Of a stretch of DNA of 42,654 nucleotides, positions 1 through 7,891 are shown in pieces. The stretch's first letter is position 1, and every line of letters begins with the position of its first letter. The stretch covers positions 1 through 42,654 of the forward strand of contig NZ_PEOG01000050.1 of the NCBI RefSeq assembly GCF_002761755.1, written 5' to 3'. Under the pieces are notes generated by a model. It had not been told where the DNA came from. It searched no databases and was given only the letters and a program-made list of their open reading frames with translations. Origin of the DNA: Roseateles chitinivorans. Lineage in GTDB: Bacteria > Pseudomonadota > Gammaproteobacteria > Burkholderiales > Burkholderiaceae_C. The translations under genes were made by a program, and so were the position numbers.

Positions 1-405
1 TTCAACGGCCCGATCGGCGCCGGCGACGCGCATCGCCTGGGCACGCTGCTGTCGGAATCACCGGCGGTGCGTCTGCTGGAGGTCGCCTCTCCCGGCGGCC
101 GCGTCACCGAGGCCGAGCGCATGGTGGCCGCCAATCCCGACGGCACCTACATGGGCGAGGTGCCGCCCCAGCTGCTGGCGATCCCGGTGCTGGAGGTCGA
201 ACTCAACCAGGACGGCTCGATCCGGCACATCCGCGTGCTGCGCAAGCCGACGCAGGCCGAGGACACCATCGAGGTCGCCATCGCCGCGGTGCGCCGTGCC
301 GCGCCTTTCGGCGACGTGAGCCGGCTGCCCAAGCCATGGAAGTTCGTCGAGGTCTTCCTCTTCGACGACGACCGCCGTTTCAAGCCGCGCACCCTGGACG
401 ATTAA
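1..405 (+). CDS. TonB C-terminal-like protein, C-terminal part
   Basis: The reading frame is open from base 1 and ends at TAA 403-405, so only the last 134 residues are present. They end in a pattern typical of TonB/TolA C-terminal domains: a hydrophobic strand, a DGSI turn (VELNQDGSIRHIRVLR), a helix with AIAAVRRAAPFG, and a final strand. The upstream part (LLEVASPGGRVTEAERM) recalls ClpP-like periplasmic proteins and may be a separate domain. A periplasmic or envelope role is an inference. The gene belongs to the host chromosome and stands 39 bp before pgsA in the same direction. Confidence 0.55.
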   Translation, partial: FNGPIGAGDAHRLGTLLSESPAVRLLEVASPGGRVTEAERMVAANPDGTYMGEVPPQLLAIPVLEVELNQDGSIRHIRVLRKPTQAEDTIEVAIAAVRRAAPFGDVSRLPKPWKFVEVFLFDDDRRFKPRTLDD

Positions 406-444
406 GCGACAGCCGACGGTTCGTCGCCTTGAACCTGGGCCACA

Positions 445-1020
445 ATGCCGCCCATGTTCTGGACGCTGCCAACCCTGCTGACCTGGGCCCGCATCGTGGC
501 CATCCCGCTGATCGTCGGGGTGTTCCACCTGCAGATGACGCCCGCCCATCAAAACCTGCTGGCGACCGTCCTGTTCATCGCGGTGGCGCTGACCGACTGG
601 GCGGACGGCTACCTGGCGCGCAAGCTCAACCAGACCTCGTCCTTCGGCGCCTTCCTGGATCCGGTGGCCGACAAGTTCCTGGTCTGCGCGGCGCTGCTGG
701 TGCTGCTGGAGCAGGGGCGGGTCGACGCGCTGGTCGCGCTGGTCATCGTGGGGCGGGAGATCGCCATCTCCGCGCTGCGCGAGTGGATGGCGCAGATCGG
801 CGCGTCGCGCTCGGTGGCGGTGCACATGCTGGGCAAGCTCAAGACCACGGTGCAGATGGTGGCCATTCCCTTCCTGCTCTTCAACGGCACGCTGTTCGGC
901 GTGATCAACACCGCCGTGTGGGGCACCTGGCTGATCTACCTCGCCGCGGTGCTGACCATCTGGTCGATGGTCTATTACCTGCAGAAGGCGCTGCCCGAGA
1001 TCCGCGCCAAGGTGCGCTGA
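445..1020 (+). CDS. pgsA: CDP-diacylglycerol--glycerol-3-phosphate 3-phosphatidyltransferase
   Basis: This inner-membrane enzyme makes phosphatidylglycerophosphate from CDP-diacylglycerol and glycerol-3-phosphate, the committed step to phosphatidylglycerol. The 191 residues carry the complete CDP-alcohol phosphotransferase signature: D51-x2-D54-G55-x2-A58-R59-x8-G68-x3-D72-x3-D76. Several hydrophobic segments surround it, and the length is normal for the family. It is a host housekeeping gene that lies outside the prophage. Confidence 0.95.
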   Translation: MPPMFWTLPTLLTWARIVAIPLIVGVFHLQMTPAHQNLLATVLFIAVALTDWADGYLARKLNQTSSFGAFLDPVADKFLVCAALLVLLEQGRVDALVALVIVGREIAISALREWMAQIGASRSVAVHMLGKLKTTVQMVAIPFLLFNGTLFGVINTAVWGTWLIYLAAVLTIWSMVYYLQKALPEIRAKVR

Positions 1021-1081
1021 GCCGCCTCCCCCCGGCTTGTATCGGGACTTCCCCCTTGTCGGGGCCCGAGGGCAATGCGTC

Positions 1082-1087
1082 TAGAAT
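1082..1087 (+). promoter_or_regulatory. possible -10 box of the HU gene promoter
   Basis: TAGAAT lies about 50 bases before the HU start in the 118-bp gap behind pgsA. The best upstream match to a -35 box (TTGTCG, 1056-1061) is 20 bases away, which is too far for a good sigma-70 promoter, so the call is weak. Confidence 0.3.
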
Positions 1088-1138
1088 CCGCTTCCCGCGC
1101 CGTTCGGCGGCCTGGCAAACCAATGAGGGGGTACCTTC

Positions 1139-1411
1139 GTGAACAAGTCCGAATTGATCGAGCACATCGCCAAGCAGGCGGACATTTCCAAGGCGGCCGC
1201 GGGGCGCGCGCTGGAAGCGTTGATCGGCGGTGTGAAGACCACGCTCAAGAAGAACGGGACGGTGTCGCTGGTGGGCTTCGGCACCTTCAGCGTCACGAAG
1301 CGCGCCGCGCGCACCGGCCGCAACCCGCGCACGAACGAGGCGATCAAGATCAAGTCGGCGAAGGTGCCGAAGTTCCGTCCGGGCAAGGCCCTCAAGGACG
1401 CCGTGAACTGA
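1139..1411 (+). CDS. hupB: DNA-binding protein HU
   Basis: HU is a small dimeric nucleoid protein that bends DNA without strong sequence preference. The 90 residues match the family throughout: an N-terminal helix pair (NKSELIEHIAKQ), the GFGTFSV strand, the DNA-binding arm with GRNPRT, and the FRPGKALKDAV tail. The start is GTG at 1139, preceded by a purine-rich ribosome site (GAGGGGG at about 1124-1130). tRNA-Val follows 9 bp later, and a shared terminator lies behind it. Confidence 0.93.
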   Translation: MNKSELIEHIAKQADISKAAAGRALEALIGGVKTTLKKNGTVSLVGFGTFSVTKRAARTGRNPRTNEAIKIKSAKVPKFRPGKALKDAVN

Positions 1412-1420
1412 CCAGTTCCC

Positions 1421-1496
1421 GGGCGCTTAGCTCAGTTGGTAGAGCGGCTCCTTTACACGGAGTAGGTCGGCGGTTCGAGACCGTCAGCGCCCACCA
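1421..1496 (+). tRNA. tRNA-Val(UAC)
   Basis: A full cloverleaf can be drawn: acceptor GGGCGCT/AGCGCCC, D-arm GCTC/GAGC, anticodon stem GCTCC/GGAGT with loop TTTACAC (anticodon TAC), and T-arm GGCGG/CCGTC with loop TTCGAGA. The discriminator base is A1493, and CCA is encoded at 1494-1496. Confidence 0.97.
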
Positions 1497-1522
1497 AACC
1501 CGAGGCTAGAATGCCGCGGCGC

Positions 1523-1546
1523 AAAGGCGAACCCCGGTTCGCCTTT
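1523..1546 (+). terminator. Rho-independent terminator after hupB and tRNA-Val
   Basis: A perfect 11-bp inverted repeat (AAAGGCGAACC, two C, GGTTCGCCTTT) lies 26 bp behind tRNA-Val. Its T-tract is only TTT, so it may act in both directions. Confidence 0.65.
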
Positions 1547-1643
1547 GTCGTATGTGACGCCGCCCGATGGGCGGCCAGACGCGAGGCCGGCCCCTGCACC
1601 GGCCCGTGCGCGTCGACCCTTCCGAGATGACCCGAGGTTGTTG

Positions 1644-3554
1644 ATGTTTGATTTCGTACGCAAGCACACGCGGCTGCTCCAGTTCCTGCTGCTGATCGTG
1701 ATCCTGCCGTCCTTCGTGCTGGTGGGCGTGGAGGGCTACAGCCGCTTCATGGAGGGGGGCAACACCGCCGTCGCGAGCGTGGACGGCCACAAGATCACGC
1801 AGTCGGAATGGGACGCGGCGCTGCGCCAGCAGGTCGAGCGCATGCGCCAGCAGGCGCCCACGATGGACCCGAAGGTCTTCGACTCGCCGGAAGTGCGCAA
1901 GGACGTGCTGGAGAACCTGCTGCGCGAGCGTGTGCTCGCCGCGGTGGTGGCCGACGAGCACCGCAACATCACCGACGCGCAACTGGAGGAGATCGTCCGC
2001 ACCGATCCCCAGCTGGCGCCGCTGCGTGGCCCGGAGGCCAAGCAGATCCTGGCCCAGCAGGGCCTGACGGTGGACGGCTTCCTGCAGCGCCTGCGCCAGG
2101 AGCTGCAGATGAACGGCGTGCTGGGCCCGATCGCGCAGAGCGCGCTGCCCACGCAGGCGAGCGCCGGCCTGGCCTTCGACGCGCTGCTCCAACAGCGTGA
2201 ACTGCGCTTCCAGAGCTTTGCCGCGAAGGACTTCGCCGCGACGCTGACGCCCAAGGACGCCGACCTGGAGGCCTACTACAAGGATCCGAAGGTCTCGTCC
2301 AAGTTCCAGCTGCCCGAAAGCGCCGAGATCGAGTACGTCGTGCTGGACGCCGCCGCGCTGCAGGGCGGGGTGACGGTCAGCGCGGACGAGGTGCAGAAGT
2401 TCTACGAGCAGAACAAGGCGCGCTTCACCAGCGACGAGGAGCGCCGCGCGAGCCACATCCTGATCAAGGCCGGTGCCGACATGTCGGCGGCGGACAAGGC
2501 CAAGGCGAAGGCCAAGGCCGAGGCGCTGCTGGCCGAGGCGCGCAAGAACCCGGCCGGCTTCGCCGAGCTGGCGAAGAAGAATTCGGAAGACCCGGGCTCG
2601 GCCGCGAACGGCGGCGACCTGGACTTCTTCGGCAAGGGCGCGATGGTCAAGCCTTTCGAGGACGCGGTCTACGCGCTGAAGAAGGGTGAGATCAGCAACG
2701 TGATCCAGTCCGACTTCGGCTATCACGTGATCATGCTGACCGACCTGCGCGGCGGCCAGGTGCGTCCGTTCGAGACGGTCAAGGCGGAGATCGAGTCCGA
2801 ACTGCGCAAGCAGCTGGCGCAGAAGCGCTACACCGAGATGGCCGAGGACTTCGGCAACACCGTGTACGAGCAGAGCGATTCGCTCAAGCCCGCGGCCGAC
2901 AAGTTCAAGCTGACCATCCAGAAGGCGACGGTGCGCCGCAAGGCCGCGCCGGACGCGACCGGCCCGCTGGCGTCCGCCAAGCTGCTGGAGGCCGTGTTCG
3001 ATGCGGACTCGTTGAAGAACAAGCGCAACACCTCGGCGATCGAGGCGGGCGGCAACCAGTTGGTCTCGGCGCGGGTGGTGGCGTACAACGCCGCGCGCGT
3101 GCCCGCGCTGTCCGAGGTCAAGGCGGCGGTCGCTGCGGCCTGGGTGCAGGACCAGTCGGCGCTGGCCGCGAAGAAGGCCGGCGAGGCGCGCCTGGCCGAG
3201 CTGCAGAAGGGCGGCGATGCCAAGGGCCTGGGCGAGCCGGTGACGGTCTCGCGCGCCAAGCCGGGCGTGCTGCCGCAGAAGGCGCTGGATCAGGTCCTGC
3301 GCACCGATGCGTCGAAGCTGCCGGCCTATGCGGGCGTGGACGTCGGCGACGGCAGCTACCTGGTCGTCAAGATCGAGAAGGTGCTGCCGCGTGATCCGGC
3401 GCTGATCGACCCCAAGCGTGCGGCCGACCAGTACGCGCGGGCCTGGAGCGCCGCCGAGATGGCGGGCTACTACAACGTCCTGAAGAGCTCGTACAAGGCC
3501 GCGATCAAGCCGTCGGCGCTCGCCGCGACGGCCGCCTCGGCGCCGACGAACTGA
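1644..3554 (+). CDS. ppiD: Periplasmic folding chaperone PpiD (SurA/parvulin family)
   Basis: PpiD is anchored in the inner membrane at the SecYEG exit and assists folding of outer-membrane and periplasmic proteins. I choose ATG 1644 because it gives the classical N-terminus, a short charged start (MFDFVRKHTRLLQ) followed by one membrane helix (FLLLIVILPSFVLVGV). An upstream in-frame start at 1545 would add an arginine- and proline-rich extension unlike the family. The SurA_N-like helical region follows, and the parvulin domain lies at about residues 265-365 (ASHILIKA, then GGDLDFFGKGAMV and SDFGYHVI). At 636 residues it has the usual length. Confidence 0.93.
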   Translation: MFDFVRKHTRLLQFLLLIVILPSFVLVGVEGYSRFMEGGNTAVASVDGHKITQSEWDAALRQQVERMRQQAPTMDPKVFDSPEVRKDVLENLLRERVLAAVVADEHRNITDAQLEEIVRTDPQLAPLRGPEAKQILAQQGLTVDGFLQRLRQELQMNGVLGPIAQSALPTQASAGLAFDALLQQRELRFQSFAAKDFAATLTPKDADLEAYYKDPKVSSKFQLPESAEIEYVVLDAAALQGGVTVSADEVQKFYEQNKARFTSDEERRASHILIKAGADMSAADKAKAKAKAEALLAEARKNPAGFAELAKKNSEDPGSAANGGDLDFFGKGAMVKPFEDAVYALKKGEISNVIQSDFGYHVIMLTDLRGGQVRPFETVKAEIESELRKQLAQKRYTEMAEDFGNTVYEQSDSLKPAADKFKLTIQKATVRRKAAPDATGPLASAKLLEAVFDADSLKNKRNTSAIEAGGNQLVSARVVAYNAARVPALSEVKAAVAAAWVQDQSALAAKKAGEARLAELQKGGDAKGLGEPVTVSRAKPGVLPQKALDQVLRTDASKLPAYAGVDVGDGSYLVVKIEKVLPRDPALIDPKRAADQYARAWSAAEMAGYYNVLKSSYKAAIKPSALAATAASAPTN

Positions 3555-3625
3555 GCGCTTGGCTGAATGACGCGGGGCGGCACTCGCGCGATTCGAAAGA
3601 TTTTCAGAAGAATCGTAGAAAGTGC

Positions 3626-3654
3626 TTCCCACAGAGGAGAAATTCAGCCATAAT
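3626..3654 (+). promoter_or_regulatory. probable tRNA-His promoter
   Basis: TTCCCA (3626-3631) and CATAAT (3649-3654) are 17 bp apart in an AT-rich stretch just before tRNA-His. The -10 box is good and the -35 box is poor. Confidence 0.5.
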
Positions 3655-3667
3655 CTAAGGCTTCTCC

Positions 3668-3744
3668 GGTGGCTGTAGCTCAGTTGGTAGAGTCCCAGAT
3701 TGTGATTCTGGTTGTCGTGGGTTCGAGTCCCATCAGCCACCCCA
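3668..3744 (+). tRNA. tRNA-His(GUG), prophage integration target
   Basis: The acceptor GTGGCTG/CAGCCAC is preceded by the extra G-1 at 3668, which pairs with C73 (3741) and is the hallmark of tRNA-His. The anticodon loop TTGTGAT gives GTG. The T-arm is GTGGG/CCCAT, and CCA is encoded at 3742-3744. The prophage starts right behind it, so the gene is left intact. Confidence 0.97.
3690..3744 (+). other. presumed attL in the 3' half of tRNA-His
   Basis: The integrase gene lies 107 bp away and points at the tRNA, the usual layout for tyrosine-recombinase phages that rebuild the tRNA 3' end. The exact core cannot be fixed because attR lies beyond the right edge of the window. The bounds given are only the anticodon-to-CCA half. 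Confidence 0.6.
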
Positions 3745-3755
3745 CCGAATAAGGC

Positions 3756-3790
3756 AACGCCGACAATGACTTAGGTCTTGTCGGCGTTTT
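3756..3790 (+). terminator. Rho-independent terminator after tRNA-His
   Basis: The 11-bp arms AACGCCGACAA (3756-3766) and TTGTCGGCGTT (3778-3788) enclose an 11-base loop, and TTTTGCTTTT overlaps and follows the second arm. It would end tRNA-His transcripts. It lies 12 bp behind the tRNA, so it may itself have come with the phage. Confidence 0.8.
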
Positions 3791-3824
3791 GCTTTTGGCG
3801 CGCTAGAACCCTGGTTCGACGCCC

Positions 3825-3847
3825 CATATTCCCAAATTGGGAATATG
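3825..3847. repeat. 23-bp perfect palindrome between attL and the integrase gene
   Basis: CATATTCCCAA and its reverse complement TTGGGAATATG flank a single A. The sequence is AT-rich in a GC-rich setting and ends 4 bp beyond the integrase stop codon. It has no T-tract on either strand, so it does not look like a terminator. A binding site for integrase, an excision factor or a host factor is an inference. Confidence 0.6.
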
Positions 3848-3851
3848 GCGG

Positions 3852-4916
3852 TCAGTTTGAGGCGCGCGGAACCTCCGTGTTTCGGTCGTAAACCCGGGCC
3901 GTCGTGGCCGGGTTCTTGTGGATGTCCGGCAGCTTCCCGGTCTGCTGTTTGTGCAGCGTCACGTAGTACGCGCGCAGGTCGTGGAAGGTGAACCGGTCTT
4001 CGGCCTTCAGTGCCCCGGCCTTCATGGCGGCATGCACGCTGCGCTGCCAGAGCGTCTTGAAGCCGTCCGCCGTGTACTGGTTGCGATCGCGCGTCGGGAA
4101 GACGTAAAGGCATTCGCGGTCGCTTCGAATGGCCTCGAGGCGGTCCAGCAGCTGCGACAGCTGCGGGCTGATGGAGATCACCTCGATGACCTGCTCGCGC
4201 TTCTTGCCCCGCTGCTTCGCGCGGAAGGTTCGGATCTCTCCGGCGGCCCGGTCGACCTGCATCCACGTCAGCGGAAGGAACTCCACTTGGCGGTTGCCGG
4301 CCAGGCTCACGTACTCGGCCGCGAAGGCGATGATCCGGCGCTGCGGCGTCTGCTGAGCGAGCCAGTCGAGGAAGCGCTTCAGGACCTCCGCCTTCGGCGA
4401 GACCGTGCGCGACTCGCTGCCATGCGGCTCCACGCCGATCGTCGCGTTGACCTTGCAGACGCCCAGCGTGATCCCGTACTTGAACAGGTTCGACAGCAGC
4501 GTTTTCTCGATGTCGGCGCGCCGCGGGGAGTCGGCCCGCTCGATGTGCACGTAGCGCGCCACCATTGGTGCGTCGATCTGGCTGATCAGCATCTTCCCGA
4601 ACGTCTTCGCCAACTGCTTCCATGCGAGGCGGTAGTCGTCCTTCGTGCCGTCGGAGAGCTTCTTCCAGCGCGGCGACGGCCGGCGCTCATCGGTCCACTT
4701 TTCCCAGACCCATTTCAGCGTGCCGGTTTCGTCCAACTGGCCCGTGATGTCGAGCACCTGGCGAAGCGCCTTGATGCGATCCGTGCCCAACGCGATCGGC
4801 TTGCCGCCGACCGGGTGGTAGCGAAACGAGAACGACCCATCCTTGCGCGGCCGGGCCTCCATGCGGGGAAGCAGACCCAGTGCGATCTGACTCTGCTTGT
4901 CACGAGGACGCGACAT
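3852..4916 (-). CDS. int: Phage integrase (tyrosine recombinase)
   Basis: The protein catalyses site-specific integration and excision at tRNA-His. Counted from the chosen start (354 residues), the catalytic set is R209 (AGNRQVEFL), the HDLR box with H312 and R315, H333 and the tyrosine nucleophile Y343 (ARVYDRN). An N-terminal arm-binding region and a SAM-like core-binding domain precede it. I prefer ATG at 4916 (MSRPRDKQ) to one at 4931 because it overlaps the stop of the DUF4224 gene as TGATG, which suggests coupled translation. It is the last gene of the leftward early operon. Confidence 0.95.
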   Translation of the reverse strand: MSRPRDKQSQIALGLLPRMEARPRKDGSFSFRYHPVGGKPIALGTDRIKALRQVLDITGQLDETGTLKWVWEKWTDERRPSPRWKKLSDGTKDDYRLAWKQLAKTFGKMLISQIDAPMVARYVHIERADSPRRADIEKTLLSNLFKYGITLGVCKVNATIGVEPHGSESRTVSPKAEVLKRFLDWLAQQTPQRRIIAFAAEYVSLAGNRQVEFLPLTWMQVDRAAGEIRTFRAKQRGKKREQVIEVISISPQLSQLLDRLEAIRSDRECLYVFPTRDRNQYTADGFKTLWQRSVHAAMKAGALKAEDRFTFHDLRAYYVTLHKQQTGKLPDIHKNPATTARVYDRNTEVPRASN

Positions 4917-5155
4917 CAGTGGACGCCCCACACCGGGCCGCCTTCGGTCGCGACTTCCGGTGCAAGCGCGCCACCTCGCACCTTGACGTAGTGCTCGCGA
5001 CTGACGAGAGGACTTCCATCGGGGCGCCGCTCCACTTTGACGCCAAGGCCCTGAAGGAAGCGTACCTTCGCAGCGTTCTGGACGAGCGGGTGACAGATCT
5101 CATCGATCTCTGCCCGGGTGAGGTCTGGGGGTGCTGGGCGCGACGACTCAGCCAT
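4916..5155 (-). CDS. DUF4224 family protein, integrase partner
   Basis: The 79 residues show the DUF4224 pattern: an N-terminal LTRAEIDEICHP helix, a second helix LVQNAAKVRFLQGLGV, and a short GSPLVSREHYVKV strand. Members of this family often precede phage integrase genes, as here, and some may act as excisionase-like architectural factors, but that role is not established. The stop codon overlaps the integrase start by one base. Confidence 0.7.
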   Translation of the reverse strand: MAESSRPAPPDLTRAEIDEICHPLVQNAAKVRFLQGLGVKVERRPDGSPLVSREHYVKVRGGALAPEVATEGGPVWGVH

Positions 5156-5199
5156 TGCGCGACTCCTGGTGCTGTATGGTCTTGGGGAAAGGGGGTTGC

Positions 5200-5394
5200 A
5201 TGGACGAGAGGTGGGATGCCGACTTCGAGATCGAGCCGACCGGCGACGGTCGCTTCCACGCCGTGCTGGTACTGACGCCGCCGGCGGAGGTCGGGCCGCC
5301 GATCCGCACCGTGGTCCCAGGCGAGTACGACAGCGCCCTCGCGGCCGAGTGGGCTGCCGTGGACGCGTTCGCGGCCATGTCGCGAGGGGCGTGA
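5200..5394 (+). CDS. small hypothetical phage protein
   Basis: This 64-residue acidic protein (MDERWDADFEIEP..., EYDSALAAEWAAVDAF) is transcribed against the surrounding operon. The start at 5200 has a strong purine-rich leader (GGGGAAAGGGGG) 4 bases upstream; ATG 5176 is an alternative. The first strands alternate charged and hydrophobic residues and a helix closes the protein. No family is recognised. Confidence 0.55.
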   Translation: MDERWDADFEIEPTGDGRFHAVLVLTPPAEVGPPIRTVVPGEYDSALAAEWAAVDAFAAMSRGA

Positions 5395-5407
5395 CTGTAG
5401 CGGCGCA

Positions 5408-5704
5408 TCAGCGCTGCGCCTCGGCAGCGTGAGCCGACGACTCGCGCTTCGCCCGGGTGATCCGGCCGAGCTGGTTCACGGTGACCTCGACCGCGCCAGC
5501 TTGAACCGCAAGCGCGCGCTTCGTCATCGCGATGTCGAAGTGCTCGTGGTGTGTGCCGGCCTTCTGAAGCCACTTCCGTTGAACGCCGATGCGGTCGGCC
5601 ATCGCGAGCAGCTCCTCGGCGGTGTCCGCGACCATGTGGCACATCTTCATCCGCCCGAACTTGCCCATCTCGGTCAGATGCATGTCGTCGACGTAGACCG
5701 CCAT
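5408..5704 (-). CDS. DUF4031 domain protein
   Basis: The 98 residues match DUF4031 over their length: MAVYVDDM at the start, MCHMVADTAEELLAMADRIG, then a KWLQ...HFDIAMTKRALAV block with conserved histidines (THHEHF). The family is common in phages and its biochemical role is unknown. An AGGGAG ribosome site lies upstream. A GTG directly before the chosen ATG would add one residue. Confidence 0.75.
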   Translation of the reverse strand: MAVYVDDMHLTEMGKFGRMKMCHMVADTAEELLAMADRIGVQRKWLQKAGTHHEHFDIAMTKRALAVQAGAVEVTVNQLGRITRAKRESSAHAAEAQR

Positions 5705-5853
5705 CACCGCTCTCCCTGCGCCACGGCGGCGTCGATGGCGGAGCGGACGAGGGGGCGGGTGGGCTGGCGTTGCGCAAAGGGCAACGCTGGGCGTTTATCC
5801 GCACTTCCGGGTGTCACATTCGAGCCATGAACCACTGCTCCAGGAGTAATCTC

Positions 5854-6045
5854 ATGACTGAACGTCTGTCCCCCGCCCGTGCCGCCCAGCGCCGCAAGCG
5901 CCTGGCCGAGCTGCGTATCGACCTGATCACCTCTCGCATCGCGCTGGAGGGCTACACGGCCGTGCTGGTGGCGCGCTTTCACCGCGCGATCCGCAAGCAC
6001 TACGCCGCTATGGACGCGCTGGCCAGCGCCTGCCGGGTGAGGTAG
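5854..6045 (+). CDS. small basic hypothetical protein
   Basis: A 63-residue, Arg-rich, mostly helical protein (ARAAQRRKRLAELRIDLI, then VARFHRAIRKHY). ATG 5854 is preceded by CAGGAG at 5841-5846. ATG 5827 would add nine residues but has no better ribosome site. No family is recognised. Nucleic-acid binding is possible from the charge, but that is only inference. Confidence 0.5.
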   Translation: MTERLSPARAAQRRKRLAELRIDLITSRIALEGYTAVLVARFHRAIRKHYAAMDALASACRVR

Positions 6046-6050
6046 CCGGC

Positions 6051-6710
6051 TCAAGGCAGCCTCCGGAACTCGACGACCCAGACCCAGGGGTTGGCGTCCC
6101 AGGCGCCGTCGCCGTTGATGCTGACCCAGAGGGAGGAGAACGAGGCGCGCGGCTCCCGCAGATGGGTGTAAGCGGCCGGGTCCCTCTCGGCGATGTAGTT
6201 CTTCCACCATGCGCCGTCCCGCTTCTCGATGCCCTCGGCCACGGCGTCAGCCTCGCTGATGTCCTGCAGCCGCTCGACGCGGACGCCGGTGACCTCCAGC
6301 ATCAGGCGACAGGCCCAGCGCGGCATGTGTATCGCTGGCGTCCAGGGAAGCGAGGGGCCGTTCCAGCTGGCCGCATGGATGCAATGCGAGGCGGAGCGGA
6401 ACTGCTCGGGCACTCCGGCGATCCTTCCCTCCCTGCAGCCAGCCCACGCCGTGTAGCCCCAGGTGCCATCCGCCGGCGGATCTGGCGCCCACGTCTCACG
6501 CACCCACAGCCGGTCACCGGGCTTGCCGTAGGGGCAGAGCAAGGTGGCAGCAACCTCGTCGTCGCAGTAGACCTCCCACACGCCGCGCTCGCTGTCGTGT
6601 TCCGGCATGCATGGCAGGAACTGCTTCACCACCCGCCGGGTCTGCGTCTTCGTGCCGTCGAGCAGGGCGCGCACCATTGGCGCGCTGAATAGAATCGGTC
6701 GTTCTTTCAA
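6051..6710 (-). CDS. ASCH/PUA-like domain protein
   Basis: The 219 residues begin with a strand and helix typical of phage ASCH-type proteins (MKERPILFSAPMVRALLDGTKTQTRR), followed by GDRLWVRETW and WTPAIHMPRWACRLMLEVTGVRVERLQDI. ASCH domains have a PUA-like fold and bind or act on modified nucleobases or RNA. The exact substrate here is unknown. The DNA-modification genes of this prophage (20431-23731) make a link to modified bases attractive but unproven. Confidence 0.7.
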   Translation of the reverse strand: MKERPILFSAPMVRALLDGTKTQTRRVVKQFLPCMPEHDSERGVWEVYCDDEVAATLLCPYGKPGDRLWVRETWAPDPPADGTWGYTAWAGCREGRIAGVPEQFRSASHCIHAASWNGPSLPWTPAIHMPRWACRLMLEVTGVRVERLQDISEADAVAEGIEKRDGAWWKNYIAERDPAAYTHLREPRASFSSLWVSINGDGAWDANPWVWVVEFRRLP

Positions 6711-6720
6711 GGGAGCTCCT

Positions 6721-6939
6721 ATGAATTCAACGATGGCGGTCTACAGCCACGCGGTTGAAGCGATCGAGTCGACGCCGGGCCAGTGGTCGGCAATCGTGCG
6801 GACCATCAAGAAGGTGCAGGGCGTCTCAAACGGAATCGGTGATGCCAGAATCCACCGCCTCCCCGGGACATTCGCGACCATGCAGGAGGCGCAAGAGGCG
6901 GGACTTGCGTGGTCGAGGTCCGAGTTCAAACCATGGTGA
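6721..6939 (+). CDS. small hypothetical phage protein
   Basis: This 72-residue protein starts at ATG 6721 behind AAGGGAG, divergent from the ASCH gene 10 bp away. Its body (QWSAIVRTIKKVQGV, then FATMQEAQEAGLAWSRSEF) looks like one alpha/beta unit. No family is recognised. The next gene overlaps its stop codon. Confidence 0.55.
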   Translation: MNSTMAVYSHAVEAIESTPGQWSAIVRTIKKVQGVSNGIGDARIHRLPGTFATMQEAQEAGLAWSRSEFKPW

Positions 6940-7268
6940 GCGAGCCCATTGACATCACCCCCGAGGAGCGCGCCGCGCTCTACTTCATCCCGCCGTCCGT
7001 CGGTGGGAAGCTTGTCCCCGAGGAGCTGCAGCAGCGGCTGCAGGACAAGGGCCTGGCCACGGCACCGCGCGAGGATGGGCGTCGCTGGCTGACTGAACTC
7101 GGCGACGAGTTCCGGCGCGGCCGGCGCTGACCGGCCGACGCAGCGGCCATCCTGCGCTGGCAGGCCGCCGCTGCGCATGCACAGCGCGCGCGGCGCTGGC
7201 AGGAATGCCACCATGGCCGCAGCAATGAGCGACAGCACTGCGGTCGTCGCGATGATCAGCTCGCGCAT
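6741..7268 (-). CDS. possible small membrane protein, extent uncertain
   Basis: ATG at 7268 overlaps the end of the 7256-7891 gene by 13 bases, as in a coupled operon. It opens with one membrane helix (ELIIATTAVLSLIAAAMVAF). The frame stays open to 6741, but from 7130 on it lies opposite two better-supported plus-strand genes and its composition looks like a shadow. Either a short membrane peptide with a long antisense tail is made, or only the plus-strand genes are real. Confidence 0.3.
   Translation of the reverse strand: MRELIIATTAVLSLIAAAMVAFLPAPRALCMRSGGLPAQDGRCVGRSAPAAPELVAEFSQPATPILARCRGQALVLQPLLQLLGDKLPTDGRRDEVERGALLGGDVNGLAHHGLNSDLDHASPASCASCMVANVPGRRWILASPIPFETPCTFLMVRTIADHWPGVDSIASTAWL
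6933..7130 (+). CDS. small hypothetical phage protein
   Basis: A 65-residue acidic protein (IDITPEERAALYFIPPSVGG, LVPEELQQRLQDKGLA) whose ATG overlaps the end of the previous gene (ATGGTGA), so the two are probably translated together. The middle looks like a small winged-helix or helical fold, but no family is recognised. Confidence 0.5.
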   Translation: MVSEPIDITPEERAALYFIPPSVGGKLVPEELQQRLQDKGLATAPREDGRRWLTELGDEFRRGRR

Positions 7269-7891
7269 GCGGCCTCCTCAGCCTGGCGCAGTTCGACCTT
7301 CAGCTCGGCGATGAAAAGGGGCCAGATGTCGCGCCAGGAGCCGACGGCCTGCGGGTGATCGCGGGTCTCAGTCGTGAGCCAGGGCTCATCGAACAGCTCC
7401 GAGATGTCGCTGATCTCGCTGCGGGGGATATGCCTCGCCGCCCAGGACGACTCGCACTCGGTCTGCACGGCGTGACAGCCGTCAACCCAACCTTCGACGC
7501 TCTCCCGCATCCTGCTGGCGCTGGAGTCGATCTCGTTCCAGGTGTAGCGGGCGGCTTCCTTGCAGATCCGGCGCCGGCGGCGCAGGTTGAGCAGCTCCCG
7601 CTGCAGCTTGGCCAGGGTGGCGTCGCCGTCGTACTGCTCCAGGGTGTGGCCCATGAAGCGCCCGAAGACGTAGCCGAAGTCCAGGTCAATCAGGAACTTC
7701 CGGAACCGCATGCCGGGAGCGTTCCAGTACTGCGACCAGCTGCCGAAGGTCGAGTTGATCAGGATCTCGCCGCGGGGCCAGTCGGTGCCGTCTTCACGGC
7801 GTTCGCTCCACTCACGCACGACGATCGTGGCCCACTCGCCCCGATTGCGCACGCTGTAGACGTCGGCGCCGGTGGTCTTGGTGACGCTCAT
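7256..7891 (-). CDS. hypothetical phage protein
   Basis: A 211-residue protein, rich in Trp and Arg, with a beta-type start (GEWATIVVREWSER) and a long helical middle (ATLAKLQRELLNLRRRRRIC). It overlaps the gene before it by ATGA. I know similar proteins only as unnamed genes of temperate phage early regions. Confidence 0.6.
   Translation of the reverse strand: MSVTKTTGADVYSVRNRGEWATIVVREWSERREDGTDWPRGEILINSTFGSWSQYWNAPGMRFRKFLIDLDFGYVFGRFMGHTLEQYDGDATLAKLQRELLNLRRRRRICKEAARYTWNEIDSSASRMRESVEGWVDGCHAVQTECESSWAARHIPRSEISDISELFDEPWLTTETRDHPQAVGSWRDIWPLFIAELKVELRQAEEAACAS

Noticed and set aside
5507..5525. AAGCGCGCGCTT, similar to the repressor operators
   Set aside because: The half-sites are only two bases apart instead of three, and it lies inside the DUF4031 coding region away from any promoter.
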